Shown piece after piece: positions 27,469 through 38,464 of a stretch of 64,000 nucleotides of DNA (its first letter is position 1; each line of letters starts with the position of its first letter). Source of the stretch: Nitrosomonas marina (GTDB taxonomy: Bacteria; Pseudomonadota; Gammaproteobacteria; Burkholderiales; Nitrosomonadaceae). The notes beneath the pieces are model-generated. The model worked only from the letters and a program-made list of their open reading frames with translations, was not told the origin of the DNA and ran no database searches. The stretch lies in contig NZ_FOCP01000014.1 in the NCBI RefSeq assembly GCF_900110145.1, positions 20,701-84,700 of the forward strand. Reading direction: 5' to 3'. The position numbers were made by a program, and so were the translations under genes.

Positions 27469-27915
27469 ATGAGCATGAAAAAATGGACAGACGAAGAGCT
27501 GATTTCAACACGCGATAAGCTTGAGGAGCTGAGCAAGCGTTACCAGAAAGCGGGAAATAAAATGTGGCATTTTACTGCCTTTCTCGGTGCTTTCGCTGTT
27601 TCGACCGGTATTGCTTTTATATTTTTTGATGGCGTCGATGTACTTAATGTATTACTGATCGTTATGGGGTCGTTGACTTGTCTCGCCTGGTACAAGGGTG
27701 AGAAACGCCGCCAGGACAACATCAATTTTCTCAATGAAATCAATAGTGAGCTAAAGCATCGCGCGAAACGAGCGGACAAATCAAAAACAAAAAATGAGGA
27801 GATTGAAAAAAGTAAAAAACAGATTCAAACAGACCAGACCGCTCAAAGTGAAACACAAGAAACAGATGTCGATTCAAACGTGACCGATGTCAGCAGTCAA
27901 AAAAATGATAAATAA
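27469..27915 (+). CDS. Hypothetical small membrane protein with charged C-terminal tail
   Basis: 148 residues from the ATG at 27469 (MSMKKWTDEELISTRDKLEELSKRY); GGGAG lies about 11 nt upstream. An ATG at 27451 and a TTG at 27382 are other possible starts. Two adjacent hydrophobic segments (roughly residues 32-50 and 56-72) follow an N-terminal helix. The last 65 residues are a Lys/Glu/Gln/Thr-rich tail that should be cytoplasmic and disordered or coiled. I do not recognise the family. Confidence 0.6.
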   Translation: MSMKKWTDEELISTRDKLEELSKRYQKAGNKMWHFTAFLGAFAVSTGIAFIFFDGVDVLNVLLIVMGSLTCLAWYKGEKRRQDNINFLNEINSELKHRAKRADKSKTKNEEIEKSKKQIQTDQTAQSETQETDVDSNVTDVSSQKNDK

Positions 27916-28007
27916 GCAAAAATCAATCTTGGGTGCGATGAAACAATGATTGAGAAGCTGACGGGAAAGTATTTTTTACAACAGTATTCTTGTAACGATA
28001 GAAGCTA

Positions 28008-28487
28008 ATGATGAAATCCTGTCTGGATGCACAGCCGCAACCGGGTCATGAATTGAGCGAGGAAAATAGACGGCTGTTTACAGTACTGCATCAGTTCATC
28101 TGGATACAGGGTGGACCGCTGCCGCTCATACTGGATGTCAATGCAACAGTCTATACCGATCAGGGGATTACTGAGCATTCGCTCAAGCAGCTTGAAGCAT
28201 GCGGGCTGGTTAGCTATGAACCTGGTGGATTCGTTAAAAAAAAATTTGGCAAGCATACCCGGTTGTTTTATTGTGGAAAGCCGACCAAAATTGGTTTTCA
28301 GAACGATATGGATAATCAGCTTGACCTTGGCTGTGTGATTTTGACGGAACGGGGAAAATCGCTGGTATCAGTAAAGGATATTCGGCGAAACCAGGCTTTT
28401 TATGAATATATAATCCATCGCTGGTATGAGTCAGGCTATCTCGTGTCTTCCATACAGGTGGATCAAACTGAGATCTTGCACGGTTAA
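28008..28487 (+). CDS. Hypothetical protein, possible winged-helix-like fold
   Basis: 159 residues; two adjacent ATGs (28008, 28011) are possible starts. It has no signal peptide and no membrane segments. The middle (ITEHSLKQLEACGLVSYEPGGFVKKKFGKHTRLFYCG) has the look of a helix followed by a beta wing. A second block reads GCVILTERGKSLVSV, which resembles the C-terminal part of some phage-defence-associated hypothetical proteins, but that resemblance is weak and not relied on. It is 92 bp after the membrane protein gene and converges on the glycerate kinase gene. Function unknown. Confidence 0.65.
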   Translation: MMKSCLDAQPQPGHELSEENRRLFTVLHQFIWIQGGPLPLILDVNATVYTDQGITEHSLKQLEACGLVSYEPGGFVKKKFGKHTRLFYCGKPTKIGFQNDMDNQLDLGCVILTERGKSLVSVKDIRRNQAFYEYIIHRWYESGYLVSSIQVDQTEILHG

Positions 28488-28506
28488 TTAATCGGTTGTT
28501 CGATAT

Positions 28507-29784
28507 CTAAACAATCACCATCGCCCGATAATCATTCACATTGGTATAGGTAGGGCCTGTTAGCACCAGATCACCCAGTTGTTCAAAAAAACGGTATGCA
28601 TCGTTATTGGCCAGTAATTCACCGGCCTGAATTTTTTTTTCTCGGGCCCTCGCTAAAGTATCGGGTGTTATCAGGGCGCCTGCATTGTCTTCAGAGCCAT
28701 CTATGCCATCCGTATCGCAAGCCAGCGCATAAACACCATCCAGACCACCCAGCTCTATCAGTAGTGATAGTAAAAACTCTGTGTTGCGACCGCCACATCC
28801 GCTACCTTTGACCGTGACCGTCGTTTCGCCGCCAGACAGTATTGCTGCTGGCGGTTTCAATAAATCCGGATGGCGGCGAATTTCTTTAATGAATGCGGCA
28901 AAGACTTTTGCGACTTCGCGTGCCTCACCGGTTACTGTGTCTCCCAGTATCAACGTATTAAAATGCTGTTTTTGAAAAAAATTTTTAGCGGCCGCGAGCG
29001 ATTGGTGAGCACTGGCTATTACAATATTTTCGACCTGTTTAAATATTGAAGCACCGGGCTTAGGCGTTTCATTCAGTTGCTGCCGATCTCCGGCAGTCAG
29101 TCGATTTCTGATACTGGCTGGTACGTCAAGCTGGTAACACGACAGTATTGCCAGTGCATCGGAGAAATGCGTTGGGTCTGGTGCGCAGGGGCCGGAAGCA
29201 ATATGGGCGGGATCGTCTCCGGTGACATCCGATATCATTAGCGCACGAACTGGAGCGCGACAGGCGGCGGCGAGCTGGCCACCTTGAATGCAGGACAGAT
29301 GTTTGCGGATTGTATTAATATCCTGAATGCTCGCGCCACAACGAAGAAGTTGTTCAGTGAGTTCCTGAAGATCCGCCAATGTGATGCCTTCCGGTGGCAG
29401 GGGCAGCAAACTGGAGCCGCCACCACTGAATAAACACAGCAGAAAATCATGTTCGGTCAGGCACTTAACCTGCTTTAATATAATTTGTGCGGCCAGCATG
29501 CCGTTGTAATCCGGTACAGGATGGCCGGCTTCTACAACTTTGATTCTTCGAGTGGGTTGACCATAGCCATATCGTGTCACCACCAATCCTTCAAGCGCCT
29601 TGTTTTCAGGCCAGTTTCTCTCTACCGCCAATGCCATTGCCGCAGAGGCCTTACCTGCTCCGATAACAAACATGCGTCCGTTCACATGGGCCGGATCGGG
29701 CAGATAGCGTGGCACGGTGTGTGCCGGGTTGGCTGTCTCGACAGCTGCCTGAAAACTGTCCAGCAAGCAGGTGCGCAGATTCAT
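28507..29784 (-). CDS. ttuD: Glycerate 2-kinase, MOFRL family
   Basis: 425 residues. The N-terminal domain has the [10 protein letters not shown] loop and [17 protein letters not shown], and the C-terminal MOFRL domain has [22 protein letters not shown] and [18 protein letters not shown]. It phosphorylates D-glycerate, in this family usually to 2-phosphoglycerate, and would return photorespiratory-type glycerate to central metabolism in an autotroph. Its ATG overlaps the stop of uvrA by 4 nt, an unusual pairing. Family is certain; the exact name (ttuD or gckA) is by similarity. Confidence 0.9.
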   Translation of the reverse strand: MNLRTCLLDSFQAAVETANPAHTVPRYLPDPAHVNGRMFVIGAGKASAAMALAVERNWPENKALEGLVVTRYGYGQPTRRIKVVEAGHPVPDYNGMLAAQIILKQVKCLTEHDFLLCLFSGGGSSLLPLPPEGITLADLQELTEQLLRCGASIQDINTIRKHLSCIQGGQLAAACRAPVRALMISDVTGDDPAHIASGPCAPDPTHFSDALAILSCYQLDVPASIRNRLTAGDRQQLNETPKPGASIFKQVENIVIASAHQSLAAAKNFFQKQHFNTLILGDTVTGEAREVAKVFAAFIKEIRRHPDLLKPPAAILSGGETTVTVKGSGCGGRNTEFLLSLLIELGGLDGVYALACDTDGIDGSEDNAGALITPDTLARAREKKIQAGELLANNDAYRFFEQLGDLVLTGPTYTNVNDYRAMVIV

Positions 29785-32600
29785 CGTTTCAATATATCCT
29801 GCAAATAGCGGCCAGTATAACTGTCGCGATGTATGGCTATTTCTTCGGGGGTGCCCTCGGCCACTATGTATCCTCCTCCATCGCCGCCTTCGGGACCCAG
29901 ATCAATTATCCAGTCAGCCGTTTTAATGACATCAAGATTATGTTCGATGACAACTACCGTATTGCCATGATCACGCAATCTGTGCAGTACCCTGAGTAGC
30001 ATGTCGATGTCCTGGAAATGCAAACCTGTCGTGGGTTCATCGAGTATATACAGCGTGCGGCCGGTATCACGCTTGGATAGTTCCAGTGATAGCTTGACGC
30101 GCTGAGCTTCACCGCCGGAAAGCGTTGTTGCGGACTGCCCCAGAGTAATATAGCCCAATCCGACATCCAGCAGTGTTTGCAGTTTGCGAGCAACGACAGG
30201 TACAGGGTTAAAAAAATCAAATGCACTTTCCACAGTCATTTGCAGAATGTCACTGATGTTCTTGCCTTTGTATTGTATTTCCAGCGTTTCACGGTTATAC
30301 CGTTTGCCATGACAAACGTCACAAGTCACGTAAATATCCGGCAAAAAATGCATTTCAACTTTGATTACACCATCACCCTGACATGCTTCGCAACGTCCAC
30401 CCTTTACATTGAATGAAAAACGACCTGGCGCGTAGCCACGCTCTCGTGCTTGCGGTACACCTGCAAACAACTCGCGAATTGGTGTAAATAAACCGGTATA
30501 GGTCGCAGGATTAGACCTTGGCGTGCGTCCGATAGGGCTCTGATCCATATTGATGACTTTATCGAAAAACTCCAGCCCTTGAATATTCTCATAAGGAGCC
30601 GGCCCGACAGTGCTCGCATAGAGATGCTGAGAAACGGCGCGATACAGCGTTTCATTGATCAGTGTTGATTTGCCAGATCCGGAAACGCCCGTTATGCAAA
30701 CAAACAGGCCAACGGGTAAGTGTAAATGCAGATTCTTCAGGTTATTGCCGGAAGCGCCGTTGATGCATAGCATTCTGTTCCGGTTCGGATCTGTGCGATG
30801 CTCAGGAATTTTAATAGACAATCTGCCGGCCAGGTATGCACCTGTCAAGGATTCATGGTGTGTTTGAATATATTCAGGCACACCATGGGCTACCACTTTA
30901 CCACCATGTTCGCCTGCGCCCGGCCCCATATCAACAACATAATCAGCCAACTTGATGGCATCTTCATCATGCTCAACGACAATGACGCTGTTTCCCAGAT
31001 CGCGCAAATGTTCGAGTGTTTTGAGCAAACGGTCGTTGTCACGCTGATGTAATCCGATAGACGGTTCGTCGAGAACATACATCACACCCGTAAGGCCAGA
31101 ACCGATCTGACTGGCCAGTCGGATACGCTGCGACTCCCCGCCTGATAATGTATCAGCGGATCGGTCCAGTGATAAGTAATCCAGTCCCACGTTATTCAGA
31201 AATTGCAAGCGGCTGGAGATTTCCTTGACAATTCTTTCTGCAATGGATTGCTTGTGTCCGGGCAAAGTCAATTGGTCGAAGAATGTTCTAGTCTGTTTGA
31301 GGGGTAACGCGCTGATTTCATAGATGGCTTTGTTATCGACCAAAACATGGCGTGCGGCTGCGCAAAGCCGGGTGCCCTGACAGTCGGGACATGTCTTGGC
31401 ATTCAGATATTTGCCGAGTTCTTCGCGTACAGTCTGCGATTCGGTTTCGTGATAACGCCGGGTAAGGTTGGGGATGATGCCTTCGAATGCGTGTTTCTGA
31501 CTGTTTTTTTTGCCGCCTTCGCTAAGATAAGTGAATTGTATTTTTTCCTGCCCTGAACCATGCAGGATAATTTCCTGGATTGCCGTGTCCAGCTTCTCAA
31601 AAGGCGTCTCTAAATCAAAGCCATAATGCCCTGCAAGACTTGTCAGCAACTGAAAATAAAACTGGTTGCGTCGGTCCCAGTTTTTTACTGCGCCGGATGC
31701 CAATGATAAGTGTGGAAATGCCACAACGCGGGACGGATCAAAAAAAGTGATCTGGCCAAGGCCGTCACACCGCTGGCAAGCTCCCACTGGGTTGTTGAAG
31801 GAAAACAGCCTGGGTTCAAGTTCTGAAAGCGAATAACTACACACTGGACAGCTGAATTTTGCGGAGAAAAGGTGCGTCTTGCCGCTGTCCATTTCTACCG
31901 CGAGCGCGCGTCCGTCAGCATGGCGCAAGGCTGTTTCGAATGATTCAGCCAGACGTTGCTTAGCATCTGGTGAAATTTTCAAACGATCAACAACTATCTC
32001 AACAGTATGTTTTTTGTTTTTTTGAAGTTTGGGTAAATCGTCGATGTCGTGTATATCGCCGTCGATACGTAAACGGATAAATCCTTGCGCACGCAATTCG
32101 TCAAATAAATCAGCCTGTTCCCCTTTTCGTCCAACAATAAGTGGCGACAGAATCATCAGTCGTGTATCGACGGGCAGTTCAAGCACATGATCGACCATTT
32201 GTGAGACGCTTTGCGCGGTTAGCGTGATATGATGCGTTGGGCATTGCGGATCGCCCACGCGTGCAAACAGCAAGCGCAAATAGTCATGAATTTCAGTTAC
32301 GGTGCCTACTGTGGAGCGTGGATTGTGCGATGTCGCTTTTTGTTCAATGGCAATGGCCGGTGAAAGACCCTCAATCGAATCGACATCGGGTTTTTCCATC
32401 AGTTGCAGAAATTGTCTGGCATAGGCGGAAAGCGATTCCACGTAGCGCCGTTGCCCTTCTGCATAAAGTGTATCGAATGCAAGCGAGGATTTCCCGGATC
32501 CGGAAAGCCCGGTTATTACGATAAGTTTGTTACGCGGCAGATCAAGATTGATATTTTTCAGATTATGGGTGCGCGCACCACGAATTCTAATCAATTCCAT
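29781..32600 (-). CDS. uvrA: Excinuclease ABC subunit A
   Basis: 939 residues, normal length. It has two ABC modules with Walker [19 protein letters not shown] near residue 30 and [17 protein letters not shown] near 640. Two zinc modules (CPVC...CQRC and CEAC...CDVC) and two LSGGE signatures are also present. It recognises bulky DNA lesions with UvrB in nucleotide excision repair. Only 66 bp separate it from the divergent yajR gene. No betaproteobacterial LexA box (CTGT-N8-ACAG) was found there. Confidence 0.98.
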   Translation of the reverse strand: MELIRIRGARTHNLKNINLDLPRNKLIVITGLSGSGKSSLAFDTLYAEGQRRYVESLSAYARQFLQLMEKPDVDSIEGLSPAIAIEQKATSHNPRSTVGTVTEIHDYLRLLFARVGDPQCPTHHITLTAQSVSQMVDHVLELPVDTRLMILSPLIVGRKGEQADLFDELRAQGFIRLRIDGDIHDIDDLPKLQKNKKHTVEIVVDRLKISPDAKQRLAESFETALRHADGRALAVEMDSGKTHLFSAKFSCPVCSYSLSELEPRLFSFNNPVGACQRCDGLGQITFFDPSRVVAFPHLSLASGAVKNWDRRNQFYFQLLTSLAGHYGFDLETPFEKLDTAIQEIILHGSGQEKIQFTYLSEGGKKNSQKHAFEGIIPNLTRRYHETESQTVREELGKYLNAKTCPDCQGTRLCAAARHVLVDNKAIYEISALPLKQTRTFFDQLTLPGHKQSIAERIVKEISSRLQFLNNVGLDYLSLDRSADTLSGGESQRIRLASQIGSGLTGVMYVLDEPSIGLHQRDNDRLLKTLEHLRDLGNSVIVVEHDEDAIKLADYVVDMGPGAGEHGGKVVAHGVPEYIQTHHESLTGAYLAGRLSIKIPEHRTDPNRNRMLCINGASGNNLKNLHLHLPVGLFVCITGVSGSGKSTLINETLYRAVSQHLYASTVGPAPYENIQGLEFFDKVINMDQSPIGRTPRSNPATYTGLFTPIRELFAGVPQARERGYAPGRFSFNVKGGRCEACQGDGVIKVEMHFLPDIYVTCDVCHGKRYNRETLEIQYKGKNISDILQMTVESAFDFFNPVPVVARKLQTLLDVGLGYITLGQSATTLSGGEAQRVKLSLELSKRDTGRTLYILDEPTTGLHFQDIDMLLRVLHRLRDHGNTVVVIEHNLDVIKTADWIIDLGPEGGDGGGYIVAEGTPEEIAIHRDSYTGRYLQDILKR

Positions 32601-32666
32601 TGGCTATCTATGAACGAGTCAACCTGATAATATACCCAACTTTTTAGAAAACACATAACCTGATTT

Positions 32667-34076
32667 ATGTCTGCTTCAATATCATCTGAAAAAATGTCGC
32701 GAACAGAGTGGCGTGCCACATCCGGATTAGCCGGTATCTATGGTTTGCGCATGTTTGGATTGTTCGTTATTTTGCCTGTTTTTGCGTTTTATGCGGAACA
32801 CTTGCCCGGGGGGGATAACTATACATTAGTTGGCATTGCACTGGGTGCTTATGGCCTTACGCAGGCAATTCTGCAAATACCGATGGGCTGGCTGTCTGAT
32901 CGAATAGGACGAAAACCGGTTATTTATTTTGGTTTGATGCTTTTTGCCGTTGGAAGCTTTGTTGCTGCTGTAGCAGGCGATATTTACTGGGTGATATTTG
33001 GACGCATCATTCAGGGGGCGGGTGCGATTTCAGCCGCGATAATGGCGCTGGCTGCGGATTTGACTCGGGAAGAGCATCGTACCAAAGCGATGGCCGTCAT
33101 TGGAATGACAATCGGGACAGTTTTTGCCTTGTCACTGGCCGTTGCACCTGCGCTGAATCAATGGATTGGCGTTCCAGGAATTTTTGCGATGACAGGCATT
33201 CTGGCGTTGGTCGCAATTTTGGTCGTTAAACTGCTGATCCCGGACCCGCACATCAGTCGCTTTCACTCAGATACAGAAGCGTCAACGGACAGTTTAGGCA
33301 GTGTACTACGTAATGCGCAGCTGTTACGTTTGAACTACGGCATTTTTGCGCTTCATGCCACATTGATGGCGCTCTGGCTTCTCGTGCCATTGACATTACG
33401 AGAGGCTGGAATGGCGGTCGAAGATCACTGGCAAATTTATTTGCCAGTTTTGTTTTTTTCCATGGTGCTAGTTATACCGGCTATCATTTATGGAGAAAAG
33501 AAAGCCAGATTAAAACAAGTGTTCGTGGCCGCAATCGCGCTGTTGCTATGTGGTCAAATATTCCTGGCGATGACTGTTGACACGATTCGGGGGACAATGT
33601 TTGCATTGCTGATTTTTTTTGCCGCATTCAACTTGCTCGAGGCCAGTCTGCCTTCGTTGATTTCAAAAATTGCACCAGTTGGGGCAAAAGGTACGGCGAT
33701 AGGCGTCTATAGCAGCACCCAGTTTCTCGGGGCTTTTACCGGTGCCGCTATTGGAGGATATTTAATGGAACACCACGGTAATCTTGGGCTGTATGCATTT
33801 TGCAGTGGGTTATTAGCATTATGGTTAATACTCGCATACACCATGAAAGCACCAGCAGCGGTTCGATCGAAGATGTATCATGTGCAGGAAATGGATACGG
33901 GCGAGTCTCAAAAACTGTCAGAGCAACTGGCTGCATTATCCGGCGTACGCGAGGCGCTGGTTCTGGCGAATGAGAGAGTTGCATATCTGAAGGTTGACAT
34001 GGCGGGTTTTGATGAAGAAAGTGTGAATAAGTTGCTGGAAGATAAGGAGGAAGAAGCTAATGGCTTCAGTCAATAA
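32667..34076 (+). CDS. yajR: MFS transporter, YajR-like with C-terminal YAM domain
   Basis: 469 residues. Twelve membrane helices include motif A ([13 protein letters not shown]) between TM2 and TM3. After TM12, a soluble tail of about 70 residues ([34 protein letters not shown]) matches the ferredoxin-like YAM domain of E. coli YajR. It is a proton-driven drug or metabolite exporter by family; the substrate is not known. Its 3' end overlaps ssb by 17 nt, so ssb translation is probably coupled to it. Confidence 0.85.
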   Translation: MSASISSEKMSRTEWRATSGLAGIYGLRMFGLFVILPVFAFYAEHLPGGDNYTLVGIALGAYGLTQAILQIPMGWLSDRIGRKPVIYFGLMLFAVGSFVAAVAGDIYWVIFGRIIQGAGAISAAIMALAADLTREEHRTKAMAVIGMTIGTVFALSLAVAPALNQWIGVPGIFAMTGILALVAILVVKLLIPDPHISRFHSDTEASTDSLGSVLRNAQLLRLNYGIFALHATLMALWLLVPLTLREAGMAVEDHWQIYLPVLFFSMVLVIPAIIYGEKKARLKQVFVAAIALLLCGQIFLAMTVDTIRGTMFALLIFFAAFNLLEASLPSLISKIAPVGAKGTAIGVYSSTQFLGAFTGAAIGGYLMEHHGNLGLYAFCSGLLALWLILAYTMKAPAAVRSKMYHVQEMDTGESQKLSEQLAALSGVREALVLANERVAYLKVDMAGFDEESVNKLLEDKEEEANGFSQ

Positions 34077-34509
34077 AGTTATACTCATCGGTAATCTGGG
34101 AAGGGACCCTGAAACGCGTTATATGTCTAACGGCGATGCTGTGACGAATATTTCCGTAGCGACTACAGACACCTGGAAAGACAAAAACGGTGAGAAGCAG
34201 GAAAAAACAGAGTGGCATCGTGTTACTTTTTACCGAAAGCTGGCTGAAATTGCAGGAGAGTATCTGAAGAAAGGACGACCGGTTTACGTCGAAGGTAGGC
34301 TGGAAACCAGAAAATGGACGGATAAAAACGGTGTAGACCGTTATACCACCGAGATTATTGCCACGGACATGAAAATGTTGGGTGGTCGGACGGGCAGCGA
34401 CAGTTTTGATTCATCCGCGGACAATACTAATGAGCCAAAATCCGATCAGTCTACATACAACAGGGGTAGTAATGGATTTGATGATATGGAAGACGACATA
34501 CCGTTTTAG
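34060..34509 (+). CDS. ssb: Single-stranded DNA-binding protein
   Basis: 149 residues: OB-fold start [22 protein letters not shown], then [21 protein letters not shown], an Asp/Ser/Asn-rich linker and the acidic interaction tip DDMEDDIPF. It coats ssDNA and recruits replication and repair proteins through the tip. A strong AAGGAGG lies upstream inside the 3' end of yajR. The uvrA-yajR-ssb vicinity recalls the uvrA/ssb divergence of many proteobacteria with an MFS gene inserted. Confidence 0.98.
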   Translation: MASVNKVILIGNLGRDPETRYMSNGDAVTNISVATTDTWKDKNGEKQEKTEWHRVTFYRKLAEIAGEYLKKGRPVYVEGRLETRKWTDKNGVDRYTTEIIATDMKMLGGRTGSDSFDSSADNTNEPKSDQSTYNRGSNGFDDMEDDIPF

Positions 34510-34553
34510 AGCATATGACAACAAGTGAGTCTAATGCAGTGCATGGGAGGCTG

Positions 34554-34588
34554 GGCCTGTGATCATGCCAGGCCTGTGTCTGTCAGGC
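34554..34588 (+). terminator. Possible terminator after ssb
   Basis: Two overlapping hairpins, GGCCTG/CAGGCC (34554-34574) and GCCTG/CAGGC (34572-34588). A six-T run follows only about 12 nt later, so termination here is uncertain. Confidence 0.3.
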
Positions 34589-34605
34589 AGGCGATATGTT
34601 CTTTT

Positions 34606-34800
34606 TTATTCGGTTATGTGCAGCGATTCTTGTAATTCTGTGTTACGAAGACTTATTTGCTGGTCTTCCAATGAGAATTCAATATTTTCTATTTTTCCAC
34701 CAATTCCCTCCGCCAGATTTCGAAAATCCGTTGCTAGCATCGTTTTTGGTACAATAAATGTTTGTCGTTGTCCAGATTTATAATTTACGCTTATTTTCAT
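34606..34800 (-). CDS. Small hypothetical protein
   Basis: 64 codons from an ATG at 34800. The product (KISVNYKSGQRQTFIVP, then NLAEGIGGKIENIEFS) alternates like a small beta-rich domain and has no signal or membrane segment. No convincing ribosome site precedes it, and it is isolated in a long gene-poor stretch. It may be a real small protein or chance. Confidence 0.35.
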   Translation of the reverse strand: MKISVNYKSGQRQTFIVPKTMLATDFRNLAEGIGGKIENIEFSLEDQQISLRNTELQESLHITE

Positions 34801-35239
34801 AGTGGCGAACCCAACATTTTTGGTTAGAAAATTCTTTCTACGACTTAATCAATTGAAACTTTAGTTCGACAGGGTGCCTGGGAATCTGATATTTCATTTC
34901 ATTTAAAAAGAGAGGCACTGAAGAAGTTTTTCCGCGAATTTCAGGGCTGCAAAATTGTAAACATCTTTATTGCCGCATGCCGTTCTGATGAGGCATTGTT
35001 ACCATATTTATATTGTTTTGTAGATTTCTTCCGGAAAAAACAAGCTCGCAGTTGCCTCAGAGAAGCATGTCGCATGAATTTTTGTAAAATGTTTCGAGTT
35101 ACTCCCAATACTGACTAAAATCTGGATATTGATAGTTTTATTAATAGATAAATACGTTTCGTTTTATTCTTTACAAGGATTGTCAATTATCAGTCGCGGT
35201 TTTTTCGATCGACTGGACTTCTAAAGATTGGGTTGTCGA
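34801..35239. other. Gene-free region
   Basis: 439 bp without a credible reading frame. It is AT-rich. The only structure noted is CAGTCG/CGACTG (35190-35214) around a T-run. I see no RNA gene, repeat or promoter that I could defend. Confidence 0.4.
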
Positions 35240-36139
35240 TTATTTTGCTGTATATGGGAGTGCATCTTGAATTCCCTCTACCACCGTTGGGTACTGCAGC
35301 TTGATGCGTAACTCTTTCTTCATGCGGGAATTGCTGATACGTCTGGATTCATTCATAAAAGACAGCATGGCCGGCGAGATGCGACCATTAGCCTGATCAC
35401 GCGGTATACGTGGAGGACGGGGAAGGCCGAACCGATCAGCAACGAGGTCGAAATAGTCACCCATTTTCATTTCAGTGTCGTCAGTTGTGTTGTAAGTTCT
35501 ACCGGGTTTTGCACGGTGTATCGTTGCACAGATAATATGCGCAAGATCATTGGCATGAATATGGTTGGTATAGCCGTCATCTTTGTCTACAAAAGCCGGC
35601 AAACTTTCCCGGATACGCTTCAAGGGCAGACGGCTTTCAGCGTAAATCCCTGGTACGCGCAATATCGAAACAGGTACGTGATTGCGGATGCTCCATTTGC
35701 GGATTTGGGTTTCAGCATTCTTCCTGCGTCTGGCACGGTCACTCAGAGGATTCAGTGGCCTGGTTTCGTCAATCATGGCACCTTGGCAATCTCCATATAC
35801 GCCGCTGGTACTGATATAGATAAACCGTTGTGGTAGAATCATATGTTTGGATTTCGTCTGTTTTGATAGTGCAGAGAGCAAATTAGCTGTGCGCGTATCC
35901 CGGGTGCCGCGATGTGGGGGGGGTGCCAGATGTATCACAATTTGTGCAATGCCTGCGATTCGACCTAGGCTATCAGGTTGGTCCAGATCGCCTATGACGG
36001 GAACGACATCGAACAGACGAAAAGGCTCAGCTTTTTCCGGTTTACGAAATAAGCCGAACAGCCGGTAGTGAGTTCGCAATAGCCGTACGGTGCGTAGCGC
36101 AATATCGCCGCACCCGACAATGAGCACTGTTTTTTTCAT
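35240..36139 (-). CDS. Short-chain dehydrogenase/epimerase family protein, YeeZ-like
   Basis: 299 residues with an N-terminal Rossmann motif VLIVGCGDIALRTVRLL (GxGxxA), the ISTSGVYGD segment of extended SDR proteins and SVLRVPGIYAE. The active-site YxxxK pattern is not clear: the place after RTRPLNP reads RRRKNAETQIRKWS, so catalysis is uncertain, as in other YeeZ-type proteins. Its ATG shares the intergenic edge with the divergent reductase gene. Substrate unknown. Confidence 0.8.
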   Translation of the reverse strand: MKKTVLIVGCGDIALRTVRLLRTHYRLFGLFRKPEKAEPFRLFDVVPVIGDLDQPDSLGRIAGIAQIVIHLAPPPHRGTRDTRTANLLSALSKQTKSKHMILPQRFIYISTSGVYGDCQGAMIDETRPLNPLSDRARRRKNAETQIRKWSIRNHVPVSILRVPGIYAESRLPLKRIRESLPAFVDKDDGYTNHIHANDLAHIICATIHRAKPGRTYNTTDDTEMKMGDYFDLVADRFGLPRPPRIPRDQANGRISPAMLSFMNESRRISNSRMKKELRIKLQYPTVVEGIQDALPYTAK

Positions 36140-36186
36140 TGTATGTTTTCGTCCTGTTTATTTTTGGTTCTTTGCTCAATAATCAC

Positions 36187-37227
36187 ATGTCGCGTCGAAT
36201 TATTATAAAGCCCAGTGAGCATGTTTTGCATGTTGCACCAGGTGAAACTATTTTGCAATCCGCTTTGCGGGAAGGCTTCTCATTGCCCTATGGGTGCCGT
36301 AATGGTTCCTGTGGAATCTGTAAAGGCAGAATTCTAAGCGGTTCTGTCGATTACGGAAACTATGATGAGGAGACGCTGACAGAAGACGAAAAACAGGCCG
36401 GACTCGCATTGTTTTGTTGTGCGTCACCACAAACCGATCTGGTCATCGAGTGTCATGAGATTGGTGCAATTAAGGATATCGAGATTAAAACATTGCCGAC
36501 CCGTGTTGAAAAGCTTGAACGAGTTGCACCGGATGTGATGATTGTGTCTCTCAAATTGCCCGCCAACCAGCGTCTTCAGTTTCTTGCAGGTCAGTATATT
36601 GATATCCTGCTCAAAGACGGTAAGCGGCGCAGCTTCTCGCTTGCAAATGCGCCTCATGATGATGATGTGTTGCAATTGCATGCACGCAATTATCCGGGGG
36701 GAGTATTTGCAGAGCATGTATTTACCAAAATGAAGATAAAGGACATTCTTCGCTTCGAAGGGCCACTTGGTTCATTTTTCCTGCGTGACACTGTCGACGA
36801 CGATGTGCCGATTATTTTCATTGCTGGCGGTACAGGTTTTGCGCCGATAAAAAGTATTCTTGAACATGTTTTTTATCAGGAGGCCGGCAAAGATCACAAA
36901 CGCACGATGCGACTCTACTGGGGTGTGCGCACCAAGGCCGATCTTTATATGGCAGAGCTGGCTGAACAATGGCAGCAGCAACATGATAATTTCACATTTA
37001 TTCCCGTACTGTCTGATGCACTACCTGAAGACAATTGGCAAGGCAGAACTGGTTTTGTACATCAAGCAGTTATGGAAGATTTTCCTACACTTGAGCGCCA
37101 TCAGGTGTATGCCTGTGGTTCCCCGGTAATGGTTAAAGCCGCCTATCAGGATTTTACCGCTTTACGTAAACTTCCCAGAGACGGCTTTTTTTCTGATGTA
37201 TTCACGCCCTCAACGAGTCAATCATAG
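36187..37227 (+). CDS. 2Fe-2S ferredoxin-type NAD(P)H oxidoreductase (CDP-glucoseen-reductase-like)
   Basis: 346 residues from the ATG at 36187; the frame is open to a TTG at 36139. The N-terminal plant-type ferredoxin domain has Cys37, Cys42, Cys45 and Cys77. The FAD domain (RRSFSLANAP) and NAD domain (IFIAGGTGFAPIKSILEH, YACGSPVMV) follow. This order is that of the CDP-6-deoxy-delta-3,4-glucoseen reductase/phenol hydroxylase reductase group. It passes electrons from NAD(P)H to an unknown acceptor. No sugar-dideoxy pathway genes are nearby, so the sugar name should not be taken literally. Confidence 0.88.
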   Translation: MSRRIIIKPSEHVLHVAPGETILQSALREGFSLPYGCRNGSCGICKGRILSGSVDYGNYDEETLTEDEKQAGLALFCCASPQTDLVIECHEIGAIKDIEIKTLPTRVEKLERVAPDVMIVSLKLPANQRLQFLAGQYIDILLKDGKRRSFSLANAPHDDDVLQLHARNYPGGVFAEHVFTKMKIKDILRFEGPLGSFFLRDTVDDDVPIIFIAGGTGFAPIKSILEHVFYQEAGKDHKRTMRLYWGVRTKADLYMAELAEQWQQQHDNFTFIPVLSDALPEDNWQGRTGFVHQAVMEDFPTLERHQVYACGSPVMVKAAYQDFTALRKLPRDGFFSDVFTPSTSQS

Positions 37228-37288
37228 CTGTTTACTTAATCAGTATCCGATACAAATCAGCAGTATGTTAGCTGTTTTGGTGATCTGG

Positions 37289-38464
37289 TTAGCTTGAGGA
37301 GCCCCGTTTTAGAGTCAATTCAAGAGCTTTGTTGTACTGATCCATAGCCTGCTCATGTTTACCCAGCTTTTCATTCAGTTGCGCCAAAGCGAAGTGTGCA
37401 ATTGGTGTTGGTTCGACAGACAGGCTGGCTTCAAGATAATTCTGCGCCTTTCCCCAAAGCTCGCAATGTGTGCATAATTTGCCAAGTGTTAATAGCAGGC
37501 CTGCATTATTTGGCTCTGATTTCAACCAGACTTCTGCGCATTCAATTTGTCTGTTGACATGATAATTCAGACATTCTGAATACAAAGCGATTAATTCCGG
37601 ATCCCAATCCGTTTTCACATTTTGTTCCACAATTTTATGTGCAGTAGCGCAGTCGCCCAATGCGATATAAGCGCGCGTTGCGGCGGCTGCCACGCGACTG
37701 CTTTTTTGCTCAGTCTCAGATAAACTGTTCCAGTACTTGTTCAGTGCACCGAGATCAGTCGTCTTGATTTTAAAATTTTCAAGGTGCGCCTGATGCTGGA
37801 TAGCTTCATAATGTTTTTTGTTCAGCGGGTGACGATGGATCAGAATGCGACTGATTTCAAGCACGGCATCCCAGTTGCAGGACTGTCGTTGCGCTTCCAT
37901 TTCTAATTCCAGAACGGCTGTGGGCTGCAGGCCGCCTTTAGAATATAATTCCTGCAGAGTATTCAAAGCATCCTGATAATTGCCATCATTGAGCAGCATT
38001 TCGGCTTTGGTTACCAAGTGCAGGGCTCTTTCATCCTGTAAGGTTTTCGCCGTTTTTTCCAGTAGTTTGTTACGTGTCGAAATATCTGCTGTCTGCTGGG
38101 CCGAACGAATTGCGATTACCGAATTAATAGCTTTGACGAGCGGTGTTTTTGCCAGTCTAAAGCCTTTTGCACCGCATTTTTTGGCATAATCGTAATCACC
38201 CTCAAAGAATGCTTTTATACCAGTCTGCATCAAAGATTCTGCTCTGATATCCCGGCGATTCAGTAATCCGTTCAAAATTCGGACCAGAATGTAAAAAACA
38301 ATAAATGCCGCAATTAACCCAGCTAAGGCGTAATCAAGTGACACTTCAATTTTTTCAAATTGCGGTACTTCCACGACAAGATGACCTGTTCCATACTCTT
38401 CGATTGCCAGTGCAACGGCAACTGCAGCAGCAAACAGTACTAACACCCAAAGTATCAGTCTCAT
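37289..38464 (-). CDS. hemY: HemY, TPR-containing inner-membrane protein of heme synthesis cluster
   Basis: 391 residues. Two N-terminal membrane segments (about 1-22 and 42-62) are followed by RRDIRAESLMQTGIKAFFEGDYDYAKK, the HemY_N signature, then TPR-like helices to the C-terminus (AHFALAQLNEKLGKHEQAMDQYNKAL). Function in the family is poorly known; it is linked to late heme synthesis by gene position. It follows hemC-hemD, but with a 251-bp gap where hemX usually lies. Confidence 0.9.
   Translation of the reverse strand: MRLILWVLVLFAAAVAVALAIEEYGTGHLVVEVPQFEKIEVSLDYALAGLIAAFIVFYILVRILNGLLNRRDIRAESLMQTGIKAFFEGDYDYAKKCGAKGFRLAKTPLVKAINSVIAIRSAQQTADISTRNKLLEKTAKTLQDERALHLVTKAEMLLNDGNYQDALNTLQELYSKGGLQPTAVLELEMEAQRQSCNWDAVLEISRILIHRHPLNKKHYEAIQHQAHLENFKIKTTDLGALNKYWNSLSETEQKSSRVAAAATRAYIALGDCATAHKIVEQNVKTDWDPELIALYSECLNYHVNRQIECAEVWLKSEPNNAGLLLTLGKLCTHCELWGKAQNYLEASLSVEPTPIAHFALAQLNEKLGKHEQAMDQYNKALELTLKRGSSS

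Noticed and set aside
32601..32666. LexA (SOS) box upstream of uvrA
   Set aside because: No CTGT-N8-ACAG or close variant is present in the 66-bp gap.
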